Shown: positions 38,101 through 51,095, counted from the first letter of the stretch. The stretch is DNA of 64,000 nt from Polydactylus sextarius (GCA_016801845.1 CM028926.1:6546501-6610500); one strand, 5' to 3'. Translations and numbers: made by a program. Notes: a model not told the origin generated them from the letters alone.

Positions 38101-38740
38101 CTGGACTCCCCTACTGAATAGTTGGTGCCTTAGAAGGCCTGAGCAATGCACAGAAACTTTAATTAAATTTTTTTTTGAAAGACAATTATCAACAGGTTGG
38201 ATATAAAGGATACTAACAAAGAAGGGCTGACTGGTCCTTTAATATGTCTTCCATCTTGATATTTAAGATTTGCGGAGTAGAATCGGAGTAGACAAAAGGT
38301 TGATTGTCATGCCTTATACACTTTGAAAGGACACGTGTAACAAGTTGGTTACTGAGAAAGAAAATTGTAACAAGTTTAGTTTCACTGGGAAAAAAGAGGC
38401 AAAGCCAGATTCATAGAAAATATTATTGTCTTGTAAATATACTGGCTGTTTTTTTTTTTGTTTTGATTTGGTTTTTTTTATTATTATTGAGAGAAAAGAA
38501 ATCTTATTTTTTGTATGAGGTCTGTCATTTTCACAGAGTATTAGTTTATCTTGGGAGCGTGTCATGATAACATAGAGGGCGATGGCTGTTTTCACTGCAT
38601 TTTTGTATTTTGTTCTGACCAATTATTTTGTATGTTGCTCTTCAAATGATTGACGTCTCACAGGAATCAGAGGTGAAAGTGCATTAGATTGTATTTTGTT
38701 CCTTTGTTTGCAATAAAAGACCACCATTATTGCACTCAAA
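35173..38740 (+). other. nectin3: nectin3 3' UTR (inferred)
   Basis: About 3.5 kb from the stop to the best poly(A) site, with no coding homology. It contains many A or T runs (36332, 37478, 37652, 37730, 37907). Two Pumilio-type elements TGTANATA lie at 38024-38031 and 38432-38439, and U-rich ATTTA-type stretches near 37050. An earlier AATAAA at 35284 could give a short form. Confidence 0.6.
38712..38717 (+). terminator. nectin3: nectin3 distal poly(A) signal
   Basis: AATAAA is followed after about 50 bp by a strong GT/G-rich downstream element (GTGGGTGGGTGGGGTGTATG at 38766-38785). This is the classic layout of a vertebrate cleavage site. Confidence 0.7.
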
Positions 38741-39661
38741 TGTGTCCTGGGATTGTGCTTTCAGAGTGGGTGGGTGGGGTGTATGTGTGTGGGGGCGGTT
38801 TAATTTCCTCCATGAAGCTCTTCTTTTACTTGAATCCATGTTGATGTGTCTGGTTGCTCTTCACAACAGGATCTTTTAGTTTGTTACTGAAGGAAACGTC
38901 TTGTTTACTGTCAAGTCAGTCAGCGCCGCCTCTTGTTCCTCTTTCCGCGTTGCGCGTGTTTTTATTTTGTAAACATTTCCTCTTGCTGCATTACAGAAGT
39001 TTGCGATAATTGTAAATATAGTTTAAGTTACCATGACTGAGATTAAGAGTTCTGTTTTTTTTTTTCTTCTTCTCTTTGCAGCTGCAGCTTTCAGAGTAAA
39101 TCTTTTCCATTCAGTCCTCAGAGACGTCATTGGATTTGTAGATGTTTATATTTTACAGCCTTTTATCTCCATAACAGTTACTAGACTGACTGTGTGGTCA
39201 AACTGTTTCATTTCCAAGGCCAAGAATGCAAATGTATCCTCATCTTTTCAGCAACAACATAGATCATCCTTAATATGTGCTAAAAAAAACAAAAAAAAAA
39301 GATCATTTCAATGTGAGTGAGGACCACACGACACAACTGAAAGCTCTGCAATAGATTCTAATGATCCCTGAGGTGAAATTATTGGGAACCAATGTTCACA
39401 TTATTTTATAGCTACGAGTCTAGTAAAGGAAGTTAATCGGCTGTTACATTTCCTCCAGAAATTGGTTTTCCTTACAGTCAGTTGGTTTATCAAATCTCAA
39501 AAGATTTGCTGTATTTTTCTACTTTTATTTTATCGTTATGTAAAATATCTGTGGTTTTTTGACTGTTACACAGACAAAATAAGCAAACTACATATATTAC
39601 CTTGTGATGGGCAGTTATTGACATTTATACGCTAAGTAATATCTAACATTTACTAGTTTTT

Positions 39662-39719
<58 letters not shown>
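39662..39719. repeat. (CA)n(TA)n compound microsatellite
   Basis: About 9 CA units continue directly into about 19 TA units. Confidence 0.95.
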
Positions 39720-39721
<2 letters not shown>

Positions 39722-40134
39722 CCAAGATGCATCAAGGCAACTCCCAAAGCTAAAAGACGGACAAAGTTTCTCCCCCACATGAAGGAAAAGAACTGATTTA
39801 GAAAAGTGACCATTAATCTCTGTCACCTTCAGCCTCTTCCACTGTCCACACCTCTGATAGTTACTAACTGACCCATTTCACGCAACTCTTCATCCTGTCT
39901 AACTCGTCACCCTCTTCATCAGCTCTTCGCAGGGTGAGGCGAGCGAGGCCGTCCGGGTTTCTGTCACACACCTGTGAGTCGACCGCACGATTACTGACCA
40001 CCCACAGCTCACCTACGCCTGTCACCCACCCCCCCTCCTCCGTTCATCCTCACAGGGTAAGATTTGTCTCCTTAAATAATGTCAACTTTTTCCAACTCAA
40101 AATTACGCCCTCAAAACATATACAATGGGTCCCC

Positions 40135-40428
40135 TAATCCAGGCCCTCCCACTCTAAGTGCCTGCGTTTAATTCCTAGTGTTAACCTGGATTAGGAGGTG
40201 GCAGCAACAACATCAATATGTCTTGTTTAGCGAAGGGACACTCGTCCCCTCTGGTCCAGATTAAGTGCAGAAGGAGAAACCAGATACTTAATCCTCTGTG
40301 GTATGTTGGAGAGAAATCTCCCTTCTTGGACTTCACTTTCATCACTTCAGCATCCATGTCCGCCCGGCCCAAAAGCACTCACTCTATTATCGTGGCGTTG
40401 CCTGACTTGGATAACCTCGGCCTAATCC
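40135..40428. promoter_or_regulatory. Candidate enhancer: four TAATCC homeodomain motifs
   Basis: TAATCC occurs at 40135-40140, 40289-40294 and 40423-40428 on + and at 40188-40193 on the other strand. These are the recognition core of K50 homeodomains (OTX, CRX, PITX, GSC). About 0.14 would be expected by chance in 294 bp. It lies about 5 kb after the nectin3 stop. Function is inferred. Confidence 0.35.
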
Positions 40429-42754
40429 ATCACTGCTACCATCTGCATGTTTGTGCAGGCGGTGTGGGTAAATAACACTGTGTTGGTGGGCTTAGGTTAC
40501 CTCGCCTTTTTACCCCCTCTAGCTAAGTTTTTGGCAGATGGCTGTGAGGGGCATTTTTTTTTCACACTTAATGAATCCGTCAGCAAATGTGTTTAGTTTT
40601 GTTACCTCGTAAAACAGCGGCGGCTCCTTTCAACATTATGGAAAGACCCCCACCACGAAGAAAGTTACCGTTAAGACAAGCTCCGGCGTCAAACTCTAAC
40701 CTTTCAAAACTATTCTCGTAAAAATTCCTGTTTTCTTACAGTGTATCACTTTACTTTATTTACTCATCACGATTTGTTAATTCAGCCTGTAGGAAAGAGA
40801 TGTGGCCACTTCCCAGCCTCCTCCTCCTCCTCTTTAGAAACACTGATTGTTAGCTAATGAACACGACCGCAGCACTGGGGAGCTCACATCAAAGGCCACA
40901 GCTGACTGGGTTGAACAGACAAATTGTTTGAGCTCATGGGTTTGGAAATAATGAAATGCTGCAGAGGGTGGGAGAGTTTCGGAGCAGTTACAACAAATAT
41001 GTTGTCACATGGCCTGTGGTTTGGTTGGCTCTCTTCTTGGTGTGAAGTGTGTGAGGTTTCAGTGCAGCAGCCACCTGTAGCTGAGACAGCAAAAAAAAAA
41101 AAAAGGCAAAAAGACTATTTTAGTTACTAATAGTTGATGCTGATTTTGTCCCGTTATATGAGAAAATAGTGAAGAGATCACTTGTCGTTTTATCTTTTCC
41201 ACCTATTTTGTTTGCGATATTCTTTTTTTCCCAAACAAATCAGCCAGCTCAAGCTCTTTACACAACCTGTGATTAAAATACTAGAACAAACAACACAAAC
41301 AAAAGCAAATGTCAGAAAGAAAAAAAAATCTTTTGTAAGAGACGTTGCAGCATAAAGCTGGAAAAAGCCTGTGGCCTCCGCTCAGTCTGTCTGTCTGTCT
41401 GTGGACTCCTACTGTTTCACTCCGCCTTTTGTGATTTACAGGCCACAAGTGTAGGTTTTCATTGTGATGTACAATGGAGCATTTAAATGAAGCAGTATAT
41501 CACCAACATGACAGTCATAATGTAAGCGGCCTCAACTATCAACTTTGTGCTGCAGCCGGTGATCTATCTCAAAAAGATTTTTTTTCCCATCACACACAAG
41601 AGTAAAATTTACTGTTTATAAAAAGAGATTGTGAAATGTATTTTTTTTTTTTTTTTAAACCTGGAACGTGACGTATCTAGAAACCCTCCCTCCATGTGTA
41701 ACCTTTACGCAGTATTTCTGACTTGTTTGCAGTGTAACTGGGTGTACTTCCGACAAAGAGGAGAAGGTTGGGCACCGTGACAAACCCCCCTTTTGTGTAG
41801 TGACTCCTCCGAGACTGAGAGCAAAGACAATGAGGGTTTTCATCGATGAGCCACATTGTTACTCTAGACTGCACTGAGGGCCATTCACAGATCAGATCCC
41901 GTGAGCTGTTCCCAGCTCGCTCTGCTGCGATGGAAAAGCTTGCTGCACTGAAACACTGTGAGGCTGCGTTTCTCTCTGCTGACTCAGAAAGTTTTTTTTT
42001 TTTCCAGAGACAGTTTAAAGAAAAGTACTGAGAGCAGCATATCTTATTGCACAATATGAAATTAAACTGGGATGATAGAGTGGTTTTCTCTGGGGTCTAA
42101 TAAATAAGGTATAAACATACAGATTGGGTAGTGTGGATGGTAAGAAAATATCTACAGGATCTATACAGGTCTTCCTTTTTGGCAGAATGACCCTCTCTGT
42201 TGGCCGCCGTTTAGCTGCATTAACCACCTCTACAGACAAATCACATGCATGTTCGAGTGCAAGGAGCAGACAGTTACATGCTTTTACATTTGGCGCACAG
42301 AGTTTTTCTTATGGATCAGCCTCTAATTGGGCTCATGGCAAGCCACAGGCTCTGATCAGAATGGGTGGGCGTTCATCTTACTGGGCCGTGACAGGGAGAC
42401 CCCCCTACACACACACACACACATACCCCACCCTTCCACACCCCCCACTGCATTGTTCTGCAGTGCTGAAGCAGATATAATCTTCAGTGAATTTTAATCC
42501 CTGCAAAACAATGCAATGCTCCCTGGGAAATGTCCACAGGGTGTACGTATACATAAAAAGGAAACAACAACACAGAACTGAATGTACCAGACTAAACTAT
42601 TCAACTGCAGCTATAACTGGGAAGGACCCACATCTTTACTGACTATAGAATAGAAAGTAGAAGAAATTTACTTTCTGCAAGCAACAAGACAAAGCGTCTA
42701 TAGCGCGTTGTCAGCTCTGTTAGGGTTTGATACTGATAACTATTGTTGCGTGTT

Positions 42755-43405
42755 AACATGCTGATGCTAAGTATGTGTAATGTTTACTCTATTTATAGCC
42801 TTAGTTTATGGTGTTAGCATGCTAATTAGTACTTAAGACAAATTACAAATTTGTCATGAGAGTGTAAATAGTACATAGATATATTACTTTATATAGCTCA
42901 TCTGAATTAGGTGGTATAATGTGTATGTAGTATGTGCATGTATGCATCTATTTACAATATGTAAATGCCATAATGTATATTTATATTAGCCAACGATGAT
43001 TTTGATGACATGTCCATATTCTCTAGTGTTGGTGGATCCTCCTGAAGTCCACAGTCTCACTATGAATCAAGTTACGTCAACTATCACACATCGGCTGGAC
43101 CGCACCAAAAATACACTAAAAAAGTCAAAAACTCTCTTGACTTGGGATGTTCCACTGTAAAAACTTGCCAATCCATCCAACTCCTGTCAAGGCATTTCAC
43201 AAAAATGTCAACTTCACATTGGTGCTAGAATAAAAGTCTGGGCATCACCAGAGGAGTTGTCAGGAGTCGTCCTCTGTGGACCATGAACGTCTGCAGAAGA
43301 ATTTTACGTTAATCCATCAAATAGCTGCTGAAATATTTCAGTCTGAGCCAAAGTGGTGGATCATCAGACCGACCATCCCGAGAGTCCGACCATTAGCGCA
43401 GCTAA
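42755..43405 (+). mobile_element. Degenerate fish interspersed repeat (TTAGCATGCTAA family), copy 1
   Basis: The left part (42755-42835) has GCATGCTAATTAG preceded by AACATGCTGATGCTAAG. The right part (43170-43405) has TCAAGGCATTTCAC, ATGTCAAC, GGCATCACC, CCTCTGTGGACCATGAACG, TTTCAGTCTGAGCCAAAG and a GACCGACC-like end. From memory both belong, in this order, to one very common percomorph repeat. The part between is diverged or replaced. Confidence 0.6.
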
Positions 43406-46400
43406 ATCAGGCTTGAAACTGACTTCAGAATTCCTTCATCTATCAATTTCAGGGACTTCTGCCTGCCTGTCTGTCTGCATGTCTGCTTTTTCGTGCATCC
43501 ACTGTTGTTATTTTTAGACTTAAAGCTGTGTTTCCTTCACCTGTCTTCATCTGTCTGTCTGCGACCACTACAAGGCCGAAGACGTGGCATTTAATCCGCC
43601 TTGACCAGACACACACCACACCACTCCCTCTGTGTGTTTTTTTTTAACTGTGAACAGTTGGACCTGGTGGTGTGGACGCAGTCTGGCAGCCGGATCGTCC
43701 GTCCGACTCTCTGCTTTCCTACCACCAGCTGCGCCCCTCGCCTCGCTGCATGTGGTAGTGCTCGTCATGTGACTGCTGCCGGGCCTCGGTGTCAGGAGCT
43801 CAGCAGCCTTGCAGACCACCACCGGAGGCTGTTTTTGTTGGTTCTAAATCCTTGGAGCAGATGAGTGGTCATAAAACTTCACCTCACATTAAGCCTACCC
43901 CCTCACCCCTTCTCCTCACAAGAACAGCTTATTACAAGTCAGTCAGCTAGTTTGTGTTTTAGTCGTAATGTTTTATCATGCATTCAGCTCCCTGCCTTTA
44001 TTTTCCATCTTCCTCTTCAGTCCTTTATCTAACAAGCGGACCTCTCCTGACTGGGACAGATGAGCCTGTCACACTCAGCTGTTTGGCTGGATGATGTATC
44101 ACAGGGGCTCAGACTTACAGTCAGGACATGTGCTTTTTTGTTACAACAACATCAGCGCAGCCTTAACATATCTGATTTATAGCTCTGATTTACTGCAGAG
44201 GCAGAGAACATTCACATATCTGAAGCAGATAGAGGCCTGCATCACTTCAGCCTTGTTGATTACATGATTCATATCGGCATTTTGTAACATTTTTGATATT
44301 TTATTTATGTGGTTGTTTTTCCTCAGAAGCAGTTTTTTTGTTCCTATTTTCCTCATTACGTCGATTAATTTCTCCATCTGGAAACTTGTTATATTTTGTC
44401 TTCCATCTTTTGAAGGATTTTGGCATTTTTTTATGAGATAAGGACATTTTAAAACATTTTCTTCCGTCGCCTACAAAAAACACTATGAGAATATTTAATA
44501 TTTTAGTGAATATTTAGTGATTATATTTAAAATGGTTTAATATTACATATATATTGATTATATACCTACATAAGAAATGTTTACATGTAAACATGGCTTG
44601 TTTTTGAAACTCTTTGTGCACATTTTAAAGGAAAAATCTTGTAAACATCTCAAGTTTTTTCATTTACTGGAAACTTTTGAACATGTGGAACATGTTATAT
44701 GTGTTTACAACTGTGTATTTAATATTTTTAGCACTGAATATTTGGGTAAATATGTTTCTTGTGTGTGTAAATTATTGATTTTTTTTTCTACTGTTAAGTA
44801 GGGAGAAGAATTAGTTACTGTTAAAAGGTTTTATCTGACGGTCCTGTATAAATCTTATAAAGAAAAAGCAGAAACACATTGATTACAAAATAAGATTGAT
44901 TCTAATACTCTAATACTCTACAGCTGGACTTAAGATCATCTTGCTTCATCAAGTTACCACAAACTAATTACTAACTAATGCACAGTTTATATAAGCCACA
45001 GAAAAAAAAACATGGAGGGAGTCAATGAGGGTCCACATCTTATTTTTGTTCCAGGGACTCAGAGGGTTAATCCAACACTAAGCCTGTTGTTGATATTTTT
45101 AACTGTTTTGACCTGACAAAGTTCAGAAATTTGTAAGTGTGCAAACAAGTGAAGCAAATAACCAGAACAAATTCAACTAATATAAGAGGCTAGTTAGATG
45201 ATTGTGTGTAAAATGGACAAAAAACAACAAAATCGTGTTTCTAAGATCAGTGGATCAGGATCAGGATTTACTATTCCGCGCTTTTTTTTAGTCCAGATTA
45301 ACCACTTGACTTCTTAATCATCTAAGTTCTCCTATAAATGCAGACTCTTTTGACTTAATTAAACACAACCACGATCATATACTGAAGCGGAGATGACATA
45401 AGTAAATAGAGACAAAAGGAGGACAGGAACTCCATTGTTCCAGCTCAACACGGTCGTGTGTTGCAGCGGAGGCGAGGATGAGGTGAAGCACAGCTCATGT
45501 CAAATCGAATAAATTTCTTTAAACAGGGAGGGTCGGGGGGCTGCGGGGCGCCCATTTAGGAGCTTTTAATGTAGAACAGCGTGAAGTCTTAATTACTGAG
45601 ACTTAACATTGGCCAGCGCTGTGCTCACACTGTGACGGTCAGGAGTTGGAGGCTGCTGCCCCCGTGGTGTCTAAGGAAAAACGAAAAGCTGAAGACAAAA
45701 CAGGACGTTTTCACTGTCTCTGTCAGCGGGAGGGAAATAAAGGTTGATTAAACTAAATTTCTGGATTTTTAGATAAAAGCAGCCAAGGCCTCATCCTGTT
45801 CACCAGTCGGTGTCAGGATGAGGTGGATTTTCAACAAATTACACCTTTTTTCACCTTTTATCCCTCCTGTCAGATTGAACCTTCATGCTAACTTGGGTTT
45901 ATTGGCACTAATGATCCCAGGTTGCTCCCCGCTGACCAATCACATGTTAACGCTTGCTGTTCAGATGAAGGAAGGAGGGAGGGAGGGGTCGCTTACTTGG
46001 AAAAGGAACAGAGGTGATATGAAGCCCTGGTTTATTTAGTTGAAGGTGTGAACGAGAACAAGGATACACATGTATGATGACCTCTGAGCTTTACTTCCTA
46101 CGCTGATATTCTACTTCACTTCATAGGGACATCAGTGGTGTTTAGACGAGGTTAGATCTGAGTGTAACTATCCACAGTAAACATCATTTAGACACTAACT
46201 CAATATGTGAAACATTAAAAAAAGTTTAAAAAGTTTGTAGTTGGTACGTGTTTGTGTTAAATCCTGTGATTGCTTTCATGATATATGTCTGTCTATGATG
46301 ATGTTAGTGTTATCTATATATGATACAGTCATGAACATCATAATTACAGTAGCAATGTGTCATTTACACTCAAATATAGTGGAAGATTCATAAGCTATGC

Positions 46401-48279
46401 CAGTAAGGCCACTGTTTCAACTGTGTTGTGCGTGTATGTGTGCGTGACTATGTATTGACTTCTCCCTGCTGCTGTTCTGATCACGTCTTTCTTATAAAAC
46501 AGATCTGCTGCAAGTGAATTAGTTATGACTAGAGCAGATTTACAAGGGAAGTTTCAAATTATGTAAACAAAATCTCAACAGTTTTGAACCTCACATCATT
46601 CTGCACAGTCAAAGCTGTTTTTGTTTCCTAATTAGCTGAACATCCAGGCATCGCCTGCGGTGATAGCAGAACAAATGTCACAGGATGTTTGGCTGAAGTA
46701 CGTGTTTGTTCTTGTGTAAAACTCTCCCCAGGCTCTGTTACCTTTAGAGGTCAGGTATTGGGCCTTCAGCAGCCACAAGGATCAGGGGCCTGGTAGCCGT
46801 GACAATACACTTTCGTTTCAGCCAGCTAGTAATCCCACAATGCAATAAAACTGTCTGGCCCCTGCGTCTGGCTCCACTCAGACCAACTAACTCACAAAAA
46901 TGTCCCAACCCCCCCTACTGCCCCCCCTCAATATTATTAAGTGGAAAGTAAATCTGAAAATAGAAGTTTAGAGCCTTTATCATTAAACATATATTGGCCA
47001 AGAGAGAGTCAGTAATTATATACAGGGAGACAGTTGTATGTGTTGTAATGAAGGAATGCATCTTAACCAAACCAACACACCAGCAGGAAGAGTCTGGTCA
47101 GCCTGTGTTTATACTGGCGAAGGAGGCTTTGTGCAGAAAGCATGTTTCTGGGTTTTGACATTATCTCACAGCTGGTTTAGTCAAAGTTTCAAAACAAACA
47201 AGAGTCCAATGTAATGTCCTCTACCATCTTGTAAAGGTGAATAGCAGCCCAGATGGACGATAATAATAAAAAAAAAAAAAAAAAAAACTGTGTTGCTACT
47301 ATATAAAAAATGATGCTATGTCAACAGCGTCGACGTAGCATCATCTTTTAATGGATATTGTGTTTCTTGTTAAAAAAAGCAGTTGCTTATTTACACATCC
47401 AGTTGCTGCAGAGAAACTATATCAATCATTAGATGTTGTGTATCTGGCCATCTGGTAAATATATGAAAAAAAAAACTTCTCTCTTTTAGCTATTTTGGTT
47501 TTTAATCACTTCCTGGGGAAATATGTAACAGCAAAATGCTCACTGTGTCTTTCTGTACAGTGGGAATTTAGAGCATGAACTGAAACAGTAAAGTTGTGAG
47601 CCAGAAAAGCTAAATAATGAGCGGAAACTCACTATAAAACTCAAAGTCCATTAGGGACAGTGATTATTACTGAGTAATCACTGCAAATGGCCTATTTCTA
47701 CATTGTCATAGTATGTTGTTATATCAATTATAACAACTTTAAAAAGTACAAGTCTGGGGATTTTCTGTATCATAAAAAAACAACGTTGAATTTATTTCTA
47801 CAATCAAGTATCTGTGTAGGCTGTGATATATCTTACTTGATATGTGCTATAGACCTCCACCGTTGTCCAAAAACTATAAAAAACACCGGTGAACCACAGA
47901 GTTGCACTGGATGACATAAACATGGCCACTGTAGTTTATTTTGAATCAATACACACCATCCAGCTGAGGTCATAAAACCGCACTGGGGCAATAAATGTGT
48001 CTAATCCTCCTTAAAAAAAAGTCCACAGATTCACATTTTGTTAATGTTTGAGTGACATTTAGCGAGAGAATTCTAACAGCATTTAACACAGTGGAGTTTT
48101 AAGTTAAGTTTAAAAGTCAGCGCACTAACATACTTACAATTACCATCATCATAGATTAAGTTTAACGTGTTAACATGCTAACATATCCGTAGGTTTAAAT
48201 TGAAAAAAAGACACAGATGAACAGAAAACTGCATTTTTATATGAGACAATATATGAGGTGCCTTGGTGAAGTTTATATT
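43406..48279. other. Intergenic DNA, no gene recognised
   Basis: 4.9 kb, AT-rich especially 44240-44800. It contains small open frames at 43568-43864 and 44577 without domains, poly(A) near 47271-47287 and a near-perfect hairpin at 47304-47350. I see nothing coding. Confidence 0.6.
47304..47350. repeat. Inverted repeat / hairpin, 19-bp arms
   Basis: Arms 47304-47322 and 47332-47350 (inner part TGATGCTATGTC against GACGTAGCATCA) pair at 17 of 19 positions by Watson-Crick rules, plus one G-U wobble in RNA and one mismatch. The loop is 9 nt. Confidence 0.75.
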
Positions 48280-48490
48280 ATATAATTAACAGCCACATTA
48301 GCAGCTTTGCGAGGCTATACTTAGGCACAGCAGAGCGTTGAGCTAACGCTGCTGTCAGCATCCATAAGGTGCTGATGCTTCACAGATGTTCACCAGAGCA
48401 TGTTAGCATGCTAACATCGGCTAATTAGCAGCGAACACAAATACAGGATAGTCAGAATCTGACTCTAACATCATTAGTTTTGCATATTTT
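48280..48490 (+). mobile_element. Fish interspersed repeat (TTAGCATGCTAA family), copy 2
   Basis: Holds GCGAGGCTATACTTAGGCAC, GTTAGCATGCTAACATCGGC, CTAATTAGCAGCGAACACAA and CATTAGTTTTGCATATTTTT in the order I recall for the family. Same orientation as copy 1. Confidence 0.65.
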
Positions 48491-49934
48491 TGTTTGTGAT
48501 CAGGATAAATTCAAACTCTGATCAGCTGCTTGCACAATGTGAAAGTGACGTCAGACGTTTTCTGCGATTCATCATCCGGAGACTCTGAAGAACACGGCAA
48601 TCTGTCCATCTTACATGGTGGCAAACAATCCTCATTCCCTTGTTTTGATGTGAACAGTGTAACTTTTCATTCCTATTAATAAAAGTGAACTTGAATTCCT
48701 ATTTGAATGTGTGCAGCAGTGACACACTGACAAACTCAATGCAGCCACCCAATATCCTCCAGAAAATGTGAAACCTATTGATGATTTTTGTTTCCTTAAT
48801 ACAGATCCATTTCATACACTGAGGTCTGAGTCACTGTAACCCGAGCGTCATGTATTAACCTTACCTCCTGTATCACATATTCAGTCTGCATGTGAGTTTT
48901 TGAGCTCACATTGACCCGCTCGTCCTGACATCAACAAAATCTAATTATAAGCAAAAACACAGGGTCTTGTAAGGTAAACTGAAGGTGTAACGTATGAGAC
49001 CGGACCGGAAAACAATCACAAAATGTTTCAGCACTGCTACAGCTTGTTTTCTGATATATTCAATATGTTTTATTCATAATCAGTGGTCTCCGTTGTATTT
49101 CTTAACAGGTTTCTTTAAAAGGTGAAATGTATCAAAAAAAAGGGATTTTTTTTTTTTTTAAATCAGTTACATTATCTTAATTAAAAGAAAGTCTGAATGG
49201 ACATTACAACATAGTCCTTTATGTCTACCATTTGATAGTAAAAACTGCAAAAAAAAAAAATTTTTTTTTTTTTTACAACAATGTAAAATATTTTAATCCA
49301 AGGCTTGGCTATTAAAAAAGACATTATGCTTAACAATAAATATATAGAGAAATCGCTCATCATTAACTTTCAGACTTTACAGGAATCAATTAGCTTCTGA
49401 TCAGTGAGTCCAGACACTTGGGATTTATGGCCTGAGGCTGGAGGCTTGTGAAGAAAAAAAGTGGTGAAGAAGATGTTGGACTGATCCTTGACAAATGCCT
49501 CTGACACCCACTGGGCGTCACTAGCAGCATGATCACTTAACATTAAGTAGCAAATGCTGAGTCAGTGTAGGTAAGATGAAGGTCAGGCTGTGTGTTACTG
49601 GCAGAGGCAGAGTGAACAGTCATGCCGGGACACGGAGGACACCTTCGAGCTCAAGAGTCTTGATTGATGCTGTGTTTGCTGAAAACTCCTGTTTCTCATT
49701 TTAGAGGCAGAAAGTACAGGAATAACCCTTTTGAGTCTGACGTCATTGTGTTGAAACTTGTGTTAACAAGTGAACCTACAGCACAGTGCGCTGCTGGGAT
49801 GCACTGGTTGAGTAGTCATAGTACACACAAGAGACACTGCAGGGATTTCTCACGGTCCTGATCCACCTTCTGTGCACCTGTTTAACAGTGGTTTATCAAC
49901 TATGAGCCAAGTCGTGAGGTGACCTGCACTGATT
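48491..49934. other. Intergenic DNA, no gene recognised
   Basis: 1.4 kb. Includes a perfect A12T14 self-complementary tract at 49249-49274 and a T13 run at 49149. No coding homology. Confidence 0.6.
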
Positions 49935-50055
49935 TGGGAGTTGGTTAGCACTGTCGCCTCACAGAAAGAAGGTTCAGGGGTTCAAGCTTCCTCCCACTGT
50001 CCAAAAACATGCAAGTCAGGTTAACTGGTGACTCTAAATTGTATGAGTGTGACTA
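49935..50055 (+). mobile_element. Degenerate common fish repeat tail (tRNA-like, SINE-type)
   Basis: Contains GGTTAGCACTGTCGCCTCAC, GAAGGTTC, TTCCTCCCACTGTCCAAAAA, CATGCAAGTCAGGTTAACTG and GTGACTCTAAATT. These recall, in order, a very frequent fish repeat whose 5' part includes a GGTTCGAAT box-B-like segment. The middle part is deleted here. Confidence 0.6.
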
Positions 50056-50372
50056 TGTATATAATTAAACACCCTGTGTTTAATTATACTGCTTCTAAGC
50101 CGTAGACATAATAGTTGGGTAGATGGAAGTTCACACTCAACACTGCCTCCACAGGCTGGAGAAGGGATTTGAATGACTCACTCCACTGCATTGCTTTGCC
50201 ACACTCTTCCATAGTGTGAATGTTAAAGACATAAAGGAGAGAGACTTAATAAGCTCCTGCATTTAAAATGTGCTGCAGACCCTGAGGTGTCTTTTATCAA
50301 GAAAACCTGATACCCTGATTATTTGTTTAATTATCCAGTCAGCTGTTAAAATCACAGCATTGTGACACACAC

Positions 50373-51095
50373 AATCATGCAGATGCAGGTCAGGAGCTTC
50401 AGTTAGTGTTTACATCAAGTGTCAAAATGTGGAGAAAATGTGATCTCAGTCAGTACCTGCCAACCCCAGTGCCAGCATTTAGAGAGAGTTTTTCTGAAAC
50501 TGCTGATCTCCTGGGATTTTCACACACAACCATCTCTAGAGTTTATTCAGAATGATGAAAAAAAAAAAACATTCAGTGAGTGGCAGTGCTGCAGACAGAA
50601 ATGCCTGGTTGATGAGAGAGTGAAGGCCGTTTCGGGGCTCCACTCCTGTCGGCCAACAACAAAAATGTGAGGCCGCAGTGGGCACAGCCTCACCAGAACT
50701 GGACGGTTGAAAACTGGACAAACATAGACTGGTCTGTTGAAGCTCGATCCCCACTGAGGCACGCAGATGGTCGGGTCAAGATTTTGGCATTGACAGCGTG
50801 AATCAATGGACCCAACCTGCACTGTGTCAACAAGCTGAGCTGCTGGTGGTGGTGTAATGCTGTGGGAAATATTTTCTTAAGCATCTCGAGTATTGTTGCT
50901 GACCATGTTCATCCCTTTGTGATCACAATTTAGCATCATCTTCGTCTTAACGACTTCTGACATGATAATGCACCAAACAAAAATGAACTGGGTTTCATGA
51001 ACATGACAGTGAGTTCAGTGAGCTTCAGTGGTCACCAGATGTGGATCCTGTAGACCATCTTTGGGATGTGGTTGAACATGAGAAACAAGTGATTT
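50373..51095 (+). pseudogene. Tc1/mariner transposase relic
   Basis: A decayed Tc1-like element in + orientation. Recognisable pieces in order: the leader ATGCAGATGCAGGTCAGGAG; a helix-turn-helix remnant read as SETADLLGFSHTTISRVYSE at 50493-50552, closed by TGA; a block reading HESMDPT-like residues near 50800; SIVADHVHPF near 50890; DNAP of the second catalytic region near 50968; and DHLWDVVE of the third near 51055. Much of the middle of the transposase, including about 200 bp after 50620, is missing. Stops and frameshifts separate the pieces, so no active protein is made. Terminal repeats were not located. Confidence 0.8.

Larger units (their letters stand above)
38741..42754. other. Intergenic DNA after nectin3
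   Basis: 4 kb without recognised exons. Holds the CA/TA compound microsatellite at 39662-39719, a cluster of TAATCC motifs at 40135-40428, CCTCCTCCTCCTCC at 40819, and A/T tracts near 41090 and 41641. Confidence 0.6.
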
